This document shows, piece by piece, positions 50,633 to 59,184 of a stretch of 64,000 nucleotides of DNA (position 1 is the stretch's first letter; each line of letters begins with the position of its first letter). The DNA is from Candidatus Krumholzibacteriota bacterium (GTDB lineage: Bacteria > Krumholzibacteriota > Krumholzibacteriia > Krumholzibacteriales > Krumholzibacteriaceae), in assembly GCA_016932415.1 (NCBI GenBank), contig JAFGCX010000029.1, positions 6,384-70,383 on the forward strand, in the 5' to 3' direction. Below the pieces are notes generated by a model. It was not told the origin of the DNA, did not search any database, and saw only the letters and a list, made by a program, of their open reading frames with translations. The position numbers and the translations under genes were made by a program.

Positions 50633-51643
50633 GTGATCGTGGTAGAGGTGCTTACACAGGAGAGTGCGGATCAGCTGATCGATTCGATAAAGAGCGGATA
50701 TATCGATCTCGAATCGTTCGACTTCGGATCAGCTGCCAGGGCGGTACCGTACGATTTTTCGAAACCACACTCTCTTTCGAGGGGTTTCATCAATAATCTG
50801 GCCACTCTGAGCGATGGATTCTCAAAAGCGGCATCGATGACGCTTTCGACATATTTCCGCGGTACCATTACTGTCACACCCCGTGGATCGAGCCACCTGC
50901 TCTTCCAGGAATTCATAGGGATGACGAAGATGCTCTCCTGCCTGGGAATCGTGAACCTTTCCCCGCTGAGAGGGCAGAGCGTGATGAAGATAGATCCATC
51001 GATCGTCTTCTCGCTCGTAGACAAGCTGATGGGTGGAAGGGGTGAGCCGCTCGGGGAAGAGCGCGAATTTACCGAGATCGAGTCAAATGTGGCGCAGAGG
51101 ATCATGAAAAGGCTTCTGGATGACCTGAGAATCGGGGGAGACAGGTTCATAAAACTCGAGCCGAGCGTCTCAAGGATAGAGAACAATCCTGAATTCGTAA
51201 ATATATGCGCCGGAAGTGAGCGGGTGATCGCCCTGCATTTTGATATAAACATGGGTTCCTTCACGGGAGAGATCACATTCTGTATCCCCGTTTCGGCGTT
51301 CGAGTCTGTTATAGATATGTTCGATCCGGTCGATGAGATCCCCGAGAGGACTCCGGCCGAGAAACAGCAGGACAGGAATTTTTTGAAGAACGCGCTGAGA
51401 AAAGTATCACTCGATTTAAGCGTTGAGATAGGAAAGACGGAATTGAGCCTTTACGAAGCGAAAAATCTTAAAAAGGGCGACCTGATCATACTCGATAACA
51501 ACGTCAGGGAACCCGTCGATATCATAGTCGAGGGTATAAGGAAATTCAAGGGTATCCCCGGCCATGTAAGCGGAAAGAAAGCGGTAAGACTTACATCAGT
51601 GAATAATGAAGGAGGAAGCAGTGACGACGCAGAAGGAAAATGA
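50633..51643 (+). CDS. fliM: Flagellar motor switch protein FliM
   Basis: The 336-residue switch protein binds CheY-P and builds the C ring. Parts seen are 'LSRGFINNLATLSDGFSKAA', 'FSLVDKLMGGRGEPLGEERE', 'FTEIESNVAQRIMKRLLDDL' and a C-terminal SpoA domain ('LKKGDLIILDNNVREPVDII'). The N-terminus is a GTG at 50633, with a second GTG six bases later. The CheY-binding peptide usually found at the extreme N-terminus is reduced to 'VLTQESADQLIDSI', a recognisable variant of LSQxEIDxLL. The last 23 bp overlap fliN. Confidence 0.95.
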   Translation: MIVVEVLTQESADQLIDSIKSGYIDLESFDFGSAARAVPYDFSKPHSLSRGFINNLATLSDGFSKAASMTLSTYFRGTITVTPRGSSHLLFQEFIGMTKMLSCLGIVNLSPLRGQSVMKIDPSIVFSLVDKLMGGRGEPLGEEREFTEIESNVAQRIMKRLLDDLRIGGDRFIKLEPSVSRIENNPEFVNICAGSERVIALHFDINMGSFTGEITFCIPVSAFESVIDMFDPVDEIPERTPAEKQQDRNFLKNALRKVSLDLSVEIGKTELSLYEAKNLKKGDLIILDNNVREPVDIIVEGIRKFKGIPGHVSGKKAVRLTSVNNEGGSSDDAEGK

Positions 51644-52175
51644 GAAGGCCGGAGCCATGAACGGCGCCGACGCGTCCGAAGAGGCCAGCGCCAGGGCGGC
51701 GGGGGACGCGGCCGGTGAAATGTCTGAAGCAACCGGCGCCGCGGAGGGCGGAAAAGGCGATTACCCGCCCGCACAGTCTGGAAGCGATCTGATAGACAGC
51801 GAAGCCGGTGCCGTCGATGAATCGATATCGACTGTGATAAACGAACTGGAAAAGAATAATGTCACCACCGAAGACGCGCTCGAGGAATTCCACGTCGCCG
51901 ACGTGCAACGCCCCGTGAATCGTCCGGCGAGGACCGACGACAATATCGATCTGCTTATGGACGTGAACGTGACGCTCAGGGTCGAGCTGGGAAGAACGAC
52001 AAGATCGATAGAGGAAATAATGAGCCTGAATCCGGGAATGGTGATAGATCTTGACAGGAAAGCGGGCGACAATGTCGACCTCTTTCTCAACAGGAAACTT
52101 TTCGCCAGGGGAGAAGTGACGGTGGTAGAGGGTAATTTCGCGGTCAGGATAACCCAGCTGATAGGCCGGATATAG
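51621..52175 (+). CDS. fliN: Flagellar motor switch protein FliN
   Basis: The 184-residue switch subunit ends with the SpoA domain: 'LLMDVNVTLRVELGRTTRSI', 'MVIDLDRKAGDNVDLFLNRK', 'GNFAVRITQLIGRI'. The N-terminal 95 residues are Ala/Glu/Gly-rich and probably disordered, longer than in E. coli FliN. The GTG at 51621 has GGAGG 5 bp upstream and is preferred to ATG 51606. It overlaps fliM by 23 bp. Confidence 0.95.
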   Translation: MTTQKENEKAGAMNGADASEEASARAAGDAAGEMSEATGAAEGGKGDYPPAQSGSDLIDSEAGAVDESISTVINELEKNNVTTEDALEEFHVADVQRPVNRPARTDDNIDLLMDVNVTLRVELGRTTRSIEEIMSLNPGMVIDLDRKAGDNVDLFLNRKLFARGEVTVVEGNFAVRITQLIGRI

Positions 52176-52187
52176 AAAGGTATAATC

Positions 52188-52628
52188 ATGTTTGTCAGGA
52201 CCGGACTCGTATTGTCATTGATGATCGTTCTTTTATCGATCGCCGGAGATATCGGCGCCGCTGAAACCGATTCGATCCTTCCCAGCGCGGGAAGGATACT
52301 GATCGCCTGTCTGATCGTGGCGATGCTTATTTACGCGTCGATCTTCATGCTGAAAAAGCTCTTCTTCAAGGGGAGCGGCAGGGTAGCGGGATCGATAAGC
52401 ATGGTCGGATCATATCCGATGGGACAGAGGAGCAGGCTCTGCCTCGTCGAAGTGGCGGGCAAGGTCCTGCTGCTCGGTATAACTCCCCAGCAGATATCCA
52501 GAATAGATGAATTCGAACCATCGGAGATAGAAGAGATCGAAAAGCCATCCAAAGTCAAATCGTTCATAAAACATCTCCAGGATTTCTCGGCGAAGCAGGA
52601 TGTTGCAAGAGGATCATCCACTGGTTGA
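52188..52628 (+). CDS. fliO: Flagellar export gate assembly protein FliO
   Basis: The 146-residue protein has a hydrophobic N-terminal signal, a second membrane segment near 37-58 and a small cytoplasmic domain with 'SYPMGQRSRLCLVEVAGKVL' and 'LLGITPQQISRIDEF', which is the FliO pattern. FliO helps FliP assemble into its ring. It closes the motE unit, and fliP begins a new unit 275 bp downstream. Confidence 0.88.
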   Translation: MFVRTGLVLSLMIVLLSIAGDIGAAETDSILPSAGRILIACLIVAMLIYASIFMLKKLFFKGSGRVAGSISMVGSYPMGQRSRLCLVEVAGKVLLLGITPQQISRIDEFEPSEIEEIEKPSKVKSFIKHLQDFSAKQDVARGSSTG

Positions 52629-52644
52629 ATATTTTACCGCGGCC

Positions 52645-52678
52645 GCCGGGGTCCTTCCCGGCCGCCCCACCGGCCGGG
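52645..52678 (+). terminator. Overlapping hairpins after fliO
   Basis: CCCGGCCG (52657-52664) pairs with CGGCCGGG (52671-52678) in a perfect 8-bp stem with loop CCCCAC. Alternatively GCCGGG (52645-52650) pairs with CCCGGC (52657-52662). The two structures exclude each other. No T-run follows. Confidence 0.45.
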
Positions 52679-52756
52679 AGACAGATCGGGAATCAATTGC
52701 CAGAAACCGGTGATAAACCTATCATAACACCTTTAAAAAAATAACGATATGGAACC

Positions 52757-52792
52757 GGGAAATATCTGCCCGAATTCGCGCACTATTTTCCT
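52757..52792 (+). promoter_or_regulatory. Tandem 15-bp activator site candidates upstream of fliP
   Basis: GGGAAATATCTGCCC (52757-52771) and the half-matching GCGCACTATTTTCCT (52778-52792) start 21 bp apart, two helical turns. The second ends 12 bp before the -24 GG at 52805. Confidence 0.45.
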
Positions 52793-52803
52793 CCTTTCCT
52801 CCG

Positions 52804-52819
52804 TGGCATATCTATTGCC
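52804..52819 (+). promoter_or_regulatory. Sigma-54 promoter of the fliP unit
   Basis: TGGCATATCTATTGCC has GG (52805-52806) and GC (52817-52818) 10 bp apart. The predicted start near 52830 leaves a leader of about 74 nt to the fliP TTG start. Confidence 0.78.
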
Positions 52820-52903
52820 CTCTTTTAATGGAAACCATTTCCCACTCGGGATGCTCCGTCATCGTATTTTCCGGCGGACGCATCGATCAGAAAGAGGCGC
52901 GAA

Positions 52904-53692
52904 TTGAAAAATGGAACACTGGTAATACTGATCGCGGGGTTGATCGTCATGTCAACGGCCCTTACGGCGGTCGCCCAGGGTACGCCCGCGGGCCAGAGCG
53001 CCGGTGGGACGGTGCTTCCCGGGCTGCTCGATCCGTCGAGCGCCGGTGCGGAAGGATCGAAAAGGCTGAGCCTCCCGATCGAGATCGTCCTTGGACTGAC
53101 CGTACTGTCGCTTGCTCCCGCTATTCTCGTGATGATGACGTCGTTCACCAGGATAGTCGTCGTTTTCAGTTTCATCAGGCAGGCGTTGGGGACGCAGCAG
53201 ATGCCCCCGGCGCAGCTTCTGATAAGTCTCGCTCTTTTTCTGACGATCATAATCATGATGCCGGTCATTACCGATGTAAATGAAAAGGCGCTTCAACCTT
53301 ACCTGGCAGAGACGATCACGCGTCAGGAAGCGCTGCAAAAAGGTTTCGAACCGGTCAGGGATTTCATGCTCCTGCACGCGAGAGAGAAGGATATCGGGAT
53401 ATTCCTGAAATTCCACGGTAAGACCGAGCCGGTGACGCCCGAGACGCTCTCCGCTTCAGTGCTTATCCCCGCCTTCGTTATAAGCGAGCTGAGGATCGCG
53501 TTCCAGATAGGTTTTCTGATTTATCTGCCCTTCCTCGTAATAGACATGGTAGTTGCCAGCGTTCTCATGTCGATGGGTATGCTCATGCTTCCCCCCGTCA
53601 TGATCTCGCTGCCTTTCAAGATACTTCTTTTCGTACTGGTCGACGGATGGCACCTGCTTGTCCAGTCGCTGGTAGCGGGTTTTACAGGGTAG
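52904..53692 (+). CDS. fliP: Flagellar export gate protein FliP
   Basis: The 262-residue core export-gate subunit has a signal peptide ('LVILIAGLIVMSTALTAVAQ') and the family hallmarks 'PAILVMMTSFTRIVVVFSFI', 'RQALGTQQMPPAQLLISLAL' and 'VLMSMGMLMLPPVMISLPFK'. It begins with TTG at 52904 in a context (GGCGCGAATTGAA) identical to that of the orphan gene at 35704. fliQ and fliR follow in the canonical order. Confidence 0.95.
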   Translation: MKNGTLVILIAGLIVMSTALTAVAQGTPAGQSAGGTVLPGLLDPSSAGAEGSKRLSLPIEIVLGLTVLSLAPAILVMMTSFTRIVVVFSFIRQALGTQQMPPAQLLISLALFLTIIIMMPVITDVNEKALQPYLAETITRQEALQKGFEPVRDFMLLHAREKDIGIFLKFHGKTEPVTPETLSASVLIPAFVISELRIAFQIGFLIYLPFLVIDMVVASVLMSMGMLMLPPVMISLPFKILLFVLVDGWHLLVQSLVAGFTG

Positions 53693-53702
53693 GTGGTACG
53701 TC

Positions 53703-53966
53703 ATGACGGCTGACGCTGTTATAGATATCGGAAGATACGCATTGTACATAACGGTGCTTGTAGCTTCGCCGATGCTCCTCTTTGGCCTTATCGTCGGACT
53801 GGTGATCGGTATATTCCAGGCGGTGACTCAGATCAACGAGATGACTCTGGTCTTCGTTCCGAAGATTCTCGCAGTCTCGCTGGCTATCGTGATCTTCATG
53901 CCGTGGATGCTCAGGACCCTGATCTCGTTCACGGCGCAGATCTTCAGCCGGATCGCGGCATTATAG
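53703..53966 (+). CDS. fliQ: Flagellar export gate protein FliQ
   Basis: The 87-residue protein has two membrane helices and 'LIVGLVIGIFQAVTQINEMT' with 'LVFVPKILAVSLAIVIFMPW', which is diagnostic for FliQ. It sits 10 bp after fliP. Its stop overlaps the AGGAGG ribosome site of fliR. Confidence 0.95.
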   Translation: MTADAVIDIGRYALYITVLVASPMLLFGLIVGLVIGIFQAVTQINEMTLVFVPKILAVSLAIVIFMPWMLRTLISFTAQIFSRIAAL

Positions 53967-53977
53967 GAGGACCGATT

Positions 53978-54754
53978 TTGCTGGACATCAGTTTCGATCC
54001 TGAATCCATTATCTGGTTCCTGATGGTCCTTGTAAGGGTCTCGACGGTAATCTATATCATGCCGCTTTTCGGGGCGAGGTTTCTTCCCGATCAATGGAAG
54101 ATCGCTTTTTCCGTCGTTCTTGCCGTGCTCGTCTCCTTTTTTCTCAAGGCTCCAGCTGCAGGAATGTCGATCACGGCGGCGGGGCTCTTTCTATCGGCGA
54201 TAAGAGAAGTCGTCATAGGACTGGTGATCGGATTGACGACGGGATTTATTTTTTACGCCGTCATGCTCTGGGGGCAGGTCATCAGCACGCAGATGGGCCT
54301 GGGCCTGGCAAACGTGATCGATCCGCAGGCCGGGACCGATATTTCCGTGCTTTCGCAGTTTTACTATATGTTCGCCGTAGTTCTTTTTCTCTCCATAGAC
54401 GGGCATCACATGCTGATAGAGGGGATAGTCGATTCATACATCTATTTTCCACTGGGAGGAAGCGGCATACCTGCCGGCAGCCTCGGGGAATTCATCTCTT
54501 TTTCCGGGCAGGTATTCGTCATCGCCGTCAGGCTGGCTGCTTCGATGATCGTCCTGCTGCTTCTGGTCAGTACCACTCTCGGAGTGATCGCGAGGACCGT
54601 TCCCCAGATGAACATATTTATCGTTGGTTTTCCGCTGAAACTTCTCGTCGGGCTTTTCGGAATGGTCGTTTCGACGCCATATGTCGCGAGAGCCCTGATC
54701 GAGATGTTCAAAAGGATCCCGATGGACCTCGCGAAGGTCCTCGGAGCGGGATAG
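53978..54754 (+). CDS. fliR: Flagellar export gate protein FliR
   Basis: The 258-residue gate protein has about six hydrophobic segments and the FliR features 'LVRVSTVIYIMPLFGARFLP', 'REVVIGLVIGLTTGFIFYAV' and 'PQMNIFIVGFPLKLLVGLFG'. No ATG fits. The TTG at 53978 has AGGAGG 7 bp upstream and gives a normal length. flhB follows after 15 bp. Confidence 0.94.
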   Translation: MLDISFDPESIIWFLMVLVRVSTVIYIMPLFGARFLPDQWKIAFSVVLAVLVSFFLKAPAAGMSITAAGLFLSAIREVVIGLVIGLTTGFIFYAVMLWGQVISTQMGLGLANVIDPQAGTDISVLSQFYYMFAVVLFLSIDGHHMLIEGIVDSYIYFPLGGSGIPAGSLGEFISFSGQVFVIAVRLAASMIVLLLLVSTTLGVIARTVPQMNIFIVGFPLKLLVGLFGMVVSTPYVARALIEMFKRIPMDLAKVLGAG

Positions 54755-54769
54755 AGAGGAGGTGAGCAG

Positions 54770-55834
54770 GTGGCAGAGAATTCAGATGGCGCTGAACGGA
54801 CTGAGGATCCTACTCCTAAACGTAGAAAATCGGCGCGTGAAAAAGGCCAGGTGGCGAGAAGCCAGGAAGTGAATTCCCTTGTGATCCTCACTACCGGCGC
54901 GATGCTCATCCTCGGATTCCACAACTATGTGATCCTGGCGATCGAGAAGTTATTCATCCGTTCGTTCAACACTTCACCGGCGAGCATAGAAGCAGGAAAT
55001 ATCACCATGCTTGCCGCCGAGACTCTCTATTCGTACGTGCCGATTGTCGCCCCCTTCTTTATCGGGATCATCCTGGCCGGCCTGTTTGCCAATCTCAGCC
55101 AGGTCGGATTCCATTTCTCATCCACCGCTCTGGCTCCGAAGTTCGAGAGGATAAATCCGCTGGAAGGATTCAAGAAGATATTCTCATGGAAAACAGTATT
55201 CGAGGCGCTGAAGAACATCATCAAGATAGGAGTGATCGCCCTGGTCGCCTACAAGGTCCTGAAGCCCTCGGTGGGAGAGATAATCGCCCTTTCAGGTTCC
55301 ACACAGCCTGATCTTGTCGGCGTATACCTGAAAGTAGGCCTTGGCGTGGTGATCCGGGCCCTGCTCGTAATGATAATAGTCGCTGGCTTCGACTACGCCT
55401 TCCAGAGATGGCAGCATGAAAAATCGATCAAGATGACGCTCAAGGAACTCCGCGACGAGTTGAAGGAGACAGAGGGAGATCCGCTTGTAAAGGAGAGGAT
55501 CAGGGGGATCCAGAGAGAGATGGCAAGAAGGCGGATGATGGAGGATGTGAAGACCGCTGACGTCGTCGTGACAAACCCGACCTCGCTGGCCGTCGCGATG
55601 AAATATTCCCCCGGGCTTAACGCTCCTAAAGTCGTGGCGAAGGGGCAGAAGATACTGGCTGACAGGATAAAGAAGATCGCGAGGGAATTCAAGGTGCCTG
55701 TGATCGAGAACAAACCTCTCGCGCGCGCGTTGTATAAATCATGCAAGGTGGGAGGGCTCGTCCCGGTCCATCTCTATAAAGCGGTAGCGGAGATACTCGC
55801 TTATGTATACAGCCTCAGGAACAGGAAACGATGA
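54770..55834 (+). CDS. flhB: Flagellar export substrate-specificity protein FlhB
   Basis: The 354-residue protein controls the switch from hook to filament export. The N-terminal 'ERTEDPTPKRRKSAREKGQV' and the four-helix membrane part are typical. The autocleavage loop is Asn269-Pro-Thr-Ser272 instead of the usual NPTH, followed by 'LAVAMKYSPG'. The Asn and Pro required for cleavage are kept. It starts with GTG 54770 after GAGGAGG. Confidence 0.95.
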   Translation: MAENSDGAERTEDPTPKRRKSAREKGQVARSQEVNSLVILTTGAMLILGFHNYVILAIEKLFIRSFNTSPASIEAGNITMLAAETLYSYVPIVAPFFIGIILAGLFANLSQVGFHFSSTALAPKFERINPLEGFKKIFSWKTVFEALKNIIKIGVIALVAYKVLKPSVGEIIALSGSTQPDLVGVYLKVGLGVVIRALLVMIIVAGFDYAFQRWQHEKSIKMTLKELRDELKETEGDPLVKERIRGIQREMARRRMMEDVKTADVVVTNPTSLAVAMKYSPGLNAPKVVAKGQKILADRIKKIAREFKVPVIENKPLARALYKSCKVGGLVPVHLYKAVAEILAYVYSLRNRKR

Positions 55835-55871
55835 CGGCATCGATGCCGCGAGAGACTGAAAGGATCATGAA

Positions 55872-57977
55872 GTGGCTGACGACAATATTTTAAAGAACAC
55901 GATCCTCGAAAAATTGACGATGGGTTCGAATATCCTCAACGCGTTCGGTATTATCGGTATCATAGGCCTGATGGTGTTGCCGGTCCATCCGATGCTGCTC
56001 GATATTCTGCTCACCTTCAATATAACTTTCGGGCTGATCATCCTTCTCGTGACCATATATGTGAAGGAACCACTCGAATTCTCAGTCTTTCCGTCGGTCC
56101 TTCTGATGGTCACCCTCTTTCGTCTGGCTCTTAACGTCGCCTCGACAAGGCTTATCCTTTCGCAGGGTTACGCGGGGGAAGTGATCTCATCGTTCGGGAC
56201 ATTCGTGGTACAGGGAAATTACGTGATCGGCCTGGTGATCTTCCTGATCATCGTAGTCATCCAGTTCGTCGTCATCACCAAGGGTTCCGGAAGGATAGCC
56301 GAAGTGGCCGCGCGCTTCACCCTTGATGCCATGCCGGGAAAACAGATGAGCATCGACGCGGATCTCAACTCCGGCCTGATCAGCGAGGATGAAGCGAGGA
56401 CACGCAGGGAGAAGATCGCCAACGAGGCGGACTTTTACGGAGCGATGGACGGTTCAAGCAAGTTCGTTCGAGGAGACGCGATAGCTGGGATCATCATCAC
56501 CCTGATCAATATCATCGGAGGACTCGTCATCGGAGTCGTTCAACGTAACATGAGCGCCGGTGAAGCGGCGATGACATATACGATGCTGACCGTCGGTGAC
56601 GGCCTTGTCACGCAGATCCCGGCCCTTATCGTCTCGACGGGAGCCGGCATGATCGTGACGAGGGCCGCGAGCAAGCAGGATTTCGGAAAAGATATCTCAT
56701 CCCAGGTATTCGGATACCCGAAGGTGATGCTGATAGTAGCGATCACTCTGCTCGGTCTCGGGATCGTTCCCGGACTTCCGAAAGTCCCATTCCTCGCGCT
56801 TTCACTCTTTTTCTTCGGCATCTACACCGTTCTGAGACGGAAAAAAGCCGTCCCGGTCGATGAAACTGCCGATGACCAGCCTGTCGAGGACCTTGATCCC
56901 GCCGAACAGGACGATCTCTATTACGTCGACAGGCTTGAGATAGAGATAGGTTATGGTCTTATCCCGCTGGTCAACGAGGAGCAGGGGGGCGATTTCCTCA
57001 AGCGCGTGACCAATATAAGAAAACAGGCGGCGGTCGACCTCGGCCTGCACATCTCTCCGATAAGGATCCGGGATAATCTGCAGCTGAAACAGAATCAGTA
57101 CAGGATCAAGCTCAAGGGCGTCGATATAGCCACTGGGCTTATCCAGGTCGACAGGTCTCTCGCCATCAAATCGGGGCCTGTCGATGACAGTATCGAGGGT
57201 ATGGAGACGAGGGAACCGGCCTTCAACATGCCTGCGTTGTGGATCAAGAAAGAGGATGTCGACAGGGCCGAGGCGGTAGGTTACACGGTAGTCGAACCGA
57301 GCGCCGTGATAGCTACGCACCTCAACGAGATAATAAACAGGTATGCCGACGAGATAATGACGCGCCAGGATGTGCGCGACCTGGTGGAAAAGGTGAGAAA
57401 ATACGCGCCAGCGGTCGTCGAAGACCTGTTCCCCGATCAGATAACGTACGCTTTTCTCCAGCAGATAATGTCAAATCTTCTGCGCGAGAGGGTATCTATC
57501 AAGGATATGATCACCGTACTCGAGACGATCGCCTATTATATCCCGCAGACAAGAAACATCGATTACATATCGGAGAGGATAAGGGAAGCCCTGGGCCGCT
57601 CGATACTTAACAAGTATCTCGACAGCGAGGGAAACCTTCCCGTAATCGCCGTTCATCCCGATATCGAGGATATCTTCGGGCGGGCTGTCGAAGCCTCAGT
57701 CGAGACGAAGATGCTCAGCCTTGATCCGGAATTCACTAAGAAAGTCCTCGTGTCATTACGCGAACAGATCGACAGATGCAGCGCCAACGGGCTGCAGCCG
57801 GTCATCCTCTGTTCATCATTAATACGGTTGGCATTTCACAGATTCGTGGAACCGACGTTCCCGTTCCTGGTGACCCTCGCCTATTCAGAGATCGCGAGGG
57901 ATATACAGGTCCGGTCAATAGGGATGGTGATTTTCAATGAGTCAGAAAACCTGCACCATACAGGACAGGTCGCTTGA
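55872..57977 (+). CDS. flhA: Flagellar export gate protein FlhA
   Basis: The 701-residue export channel has about eight membrane segments, the FHIPEP signature region ('VFPSVLLMVTLFRLALNVAS', 'GRIAEVAARFTLDAMPGKQM', 'EADFYGAMDGSSKFVRGDAI') and a cytoplasmic nonamer-forming domain from about residue 340. It starts with GTG at 55872 after AAAGGA. Its last 41 bp overlap flhF. Length is normal. Confidence 0.97.
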   Translation: MADDNILKNTILEKLTMGSNILNAFGIIGIIGLMVLPVHPMLLDILLTFNITFGLIILLVTIYVKEPLEFSVFPSVLLMVTLFRLALNVASTRLILSQGYAGEVISSFGTFVVQGNYVIGLVIFLIIVVIQFVVITKGSGRIAEVAARFTLDAMPGKQMSIDADLNSGLISEDEARTRREKIANEADFYGAMDGSSKFVRGDAIAGIIITLINIIGGLVIGVVQRNMSAGEAAMTYTMLTVGDGLVTQIPALIVSTGAGMIVTRAASKQDFGKDISSQVFGYPKVMLIVAITLLGLGIVPGLPKVPFLALSLFFFGIYTVLRRKKAVPVDETADDQPVEDLDPAEQDDLYYVDRLEIEIGYGLIPLVNEEQGGDFLKRVTNIRKQAAVDLGLHISPIRIRDNLQLKQNQYRIKLKGVDIATGLIQVDRSLAIKSGPVDDSIEGMETREPAFNMPALWIKKEDVDRAEAVGYTVVEPSAVIATHLNEIINRYADEIMTRQDVRDLVEKVRKYAPAVVEDLFPDQITYAFLQQIMSNLLRERVSIKDMITVLETIAYYIPQTRNIDYISERIREALGRSILNKYLDSEGNLPVIAVHPDIEDIFGRAVEASVETKMLSLDPEFTKKVLVSLREQIDRCSANGLQPVILCSSLIRLAFHRFVEPTFPFLVTLAYSEIARDIQVRSIGMVIFNESENLHHTGQVA

Positions 57978-59169
57978 GAACGCGATGAAAAAGGCAAAAG
58001 ATCAGTTCGGCCCCGACGTACTGATAGTCAATACGAGGGAGCGCCGGGGAAAAAAGGAAGGCGGCCTTGGGATTGACAGGATCTTCGAGGTGACGGTCGC
58101 CGCGGAAGATGACGCCGGCCTCTACGCGAGGAGCGATATCAAGCCGAAGGAAGAACTTCTCAGCAGGAGCGAGGCAGCGGCCAGACTGGAAAAACAGATC
58201 GAGAGGCTTGAAAAACTCGAGATATCGATCAACAGGATCGAGGGAAAGATACGCGGGATGCTTGAAGGGCACTCCACCTACCCGATATTCGACCTTCTCA
58301 GCGGCGGAGGAGTATCGCCGCGGACAGTCGAGATGATCGCCGATTCTTTCAGCAGGACGGGGAAGAAAGGGCGCGATCCGGAAGGTTCCGCTTTCGAGCA
58401 TCTCGAACGACATCTTCGCGTCGCCGAGGAGCGAAGCTGCGCCGATATGTCCGGTATCCATTATTTTTTCGGAACCGGTGGAAGCGGCAAGACTTCGATA
58501 ATCATCAAACTCGCCGCGAAGCTCGTTGATCTTGGAAAAGACGTCTCGATAATAACGCTCTTTCCAAGGCACGGAGGCGAGGTAAAAAGGCTTGAAGTCG
58601 TGGGGAAGACGCTGGCTATCGGGACGTATCCCGTTCATGACCTGCAGGGCCTTCGAGAGACCCTGGACAGTATGGACGAGGAAACGGTCGTACTGGTCGA
58701 TACCCCATGCGTCGCCACGGTAAGCGAACTGCGAACGGAGAGATTCGCCTCTTTTATCTCGGAATTCGATTTCGTCAACAGGCACTACGTTTTTGACATA
58801 AGCAAGCGGGCGAGTTTTCTAAGGCAGGAAGTGGAGGTCTTTGACCGCCTCGGTTGCGATTTCTGCGTTCTGACGAAACTCGACCTGTCCCTTGAGAAAG
58901 CGGCATTTATAGATCTTATAGCGACAGCGCTGCGTCCTTTCTCCTTCATCAACGAATCCCCCGATTTTGACAGGGGATTCGATATAGCGACGAGGAAAAG
59001 GCTTTTGGACCTCGTTAAAAGCTGTAAAAGAAGCGTAAGGGAGGAAGAAAGAGATATTTCAGTTAATAAAAAGACCGGTTCGTCCGAAGATACTGGTGAA
59101 GAGGATAAGCCGAAGAAAGAAGATTCAACGTATTCTTCGATCGAGGAAGAAGAACCGGTACTTATATAG
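57937..59169 (+). CDS. flhF: Flagellar GTPase FlhF
   Basis: The 410-residue SRP-like GTPase sets flagellum number and place in polar flagellates. The N-terminal 'LENAMKKAKDQFGPDVLIVN' is typical of FlhF. The P-loop (GTGGSGKTS, residues 179-187) and the specificity loop TKLD are present, but the usual DTAGR motif reads DTPCVAT, so GTP hydrolysis may be altered. A coiled-coil linker covers about 95-135. The companion flhG/fleN gene, normally next, is absent. The start overlaps flhA by 41 bp. Confidence 0.9.
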   Translation: MSQKTCTIQDRSLENAMKKAKDQFGPDVLIVNTRERRGKKEGGLGIDRIFEVTVAAEDDAGLYARSDIKPKEELLSRSEAAARLEKQIERLEKLEISINRIEGKIRGMLEGHSTYPIFDLLSGGGVSPRTVEMIADSFSRTGKKGRDPEGSAFEHLERHLRVAEERSCADMSGIHYFFGTGGSGKTSIIIKLAAKLVDLGKDVSIITLFPRHGGEVKRLEVVGKTLAIGTYPVHDLQGLRETLDSMDEETVVLVDTPCVATVSELRTERFASFISEFDFVNRHYVFDISKRASFLRQEVEVFDRLGCDFCVLTKLDLSLEKAAFIDLIATALRPFSFINESPDFDRGFDIATRKRLLDLVKSCKRSVREEERDISVNKKTGSSEDTGEEDKPKKEDSTYSSIEEEEPVLI

Positions 59170-59184
59170 AAGTGACAAGAAGAT

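Noticed and set aside
52828-53283. Frame starting at an ATG in the fliP leader
   Set aside because: It runs out of frame through fliP, and its translation beyond the leader is a shadow of that gene.
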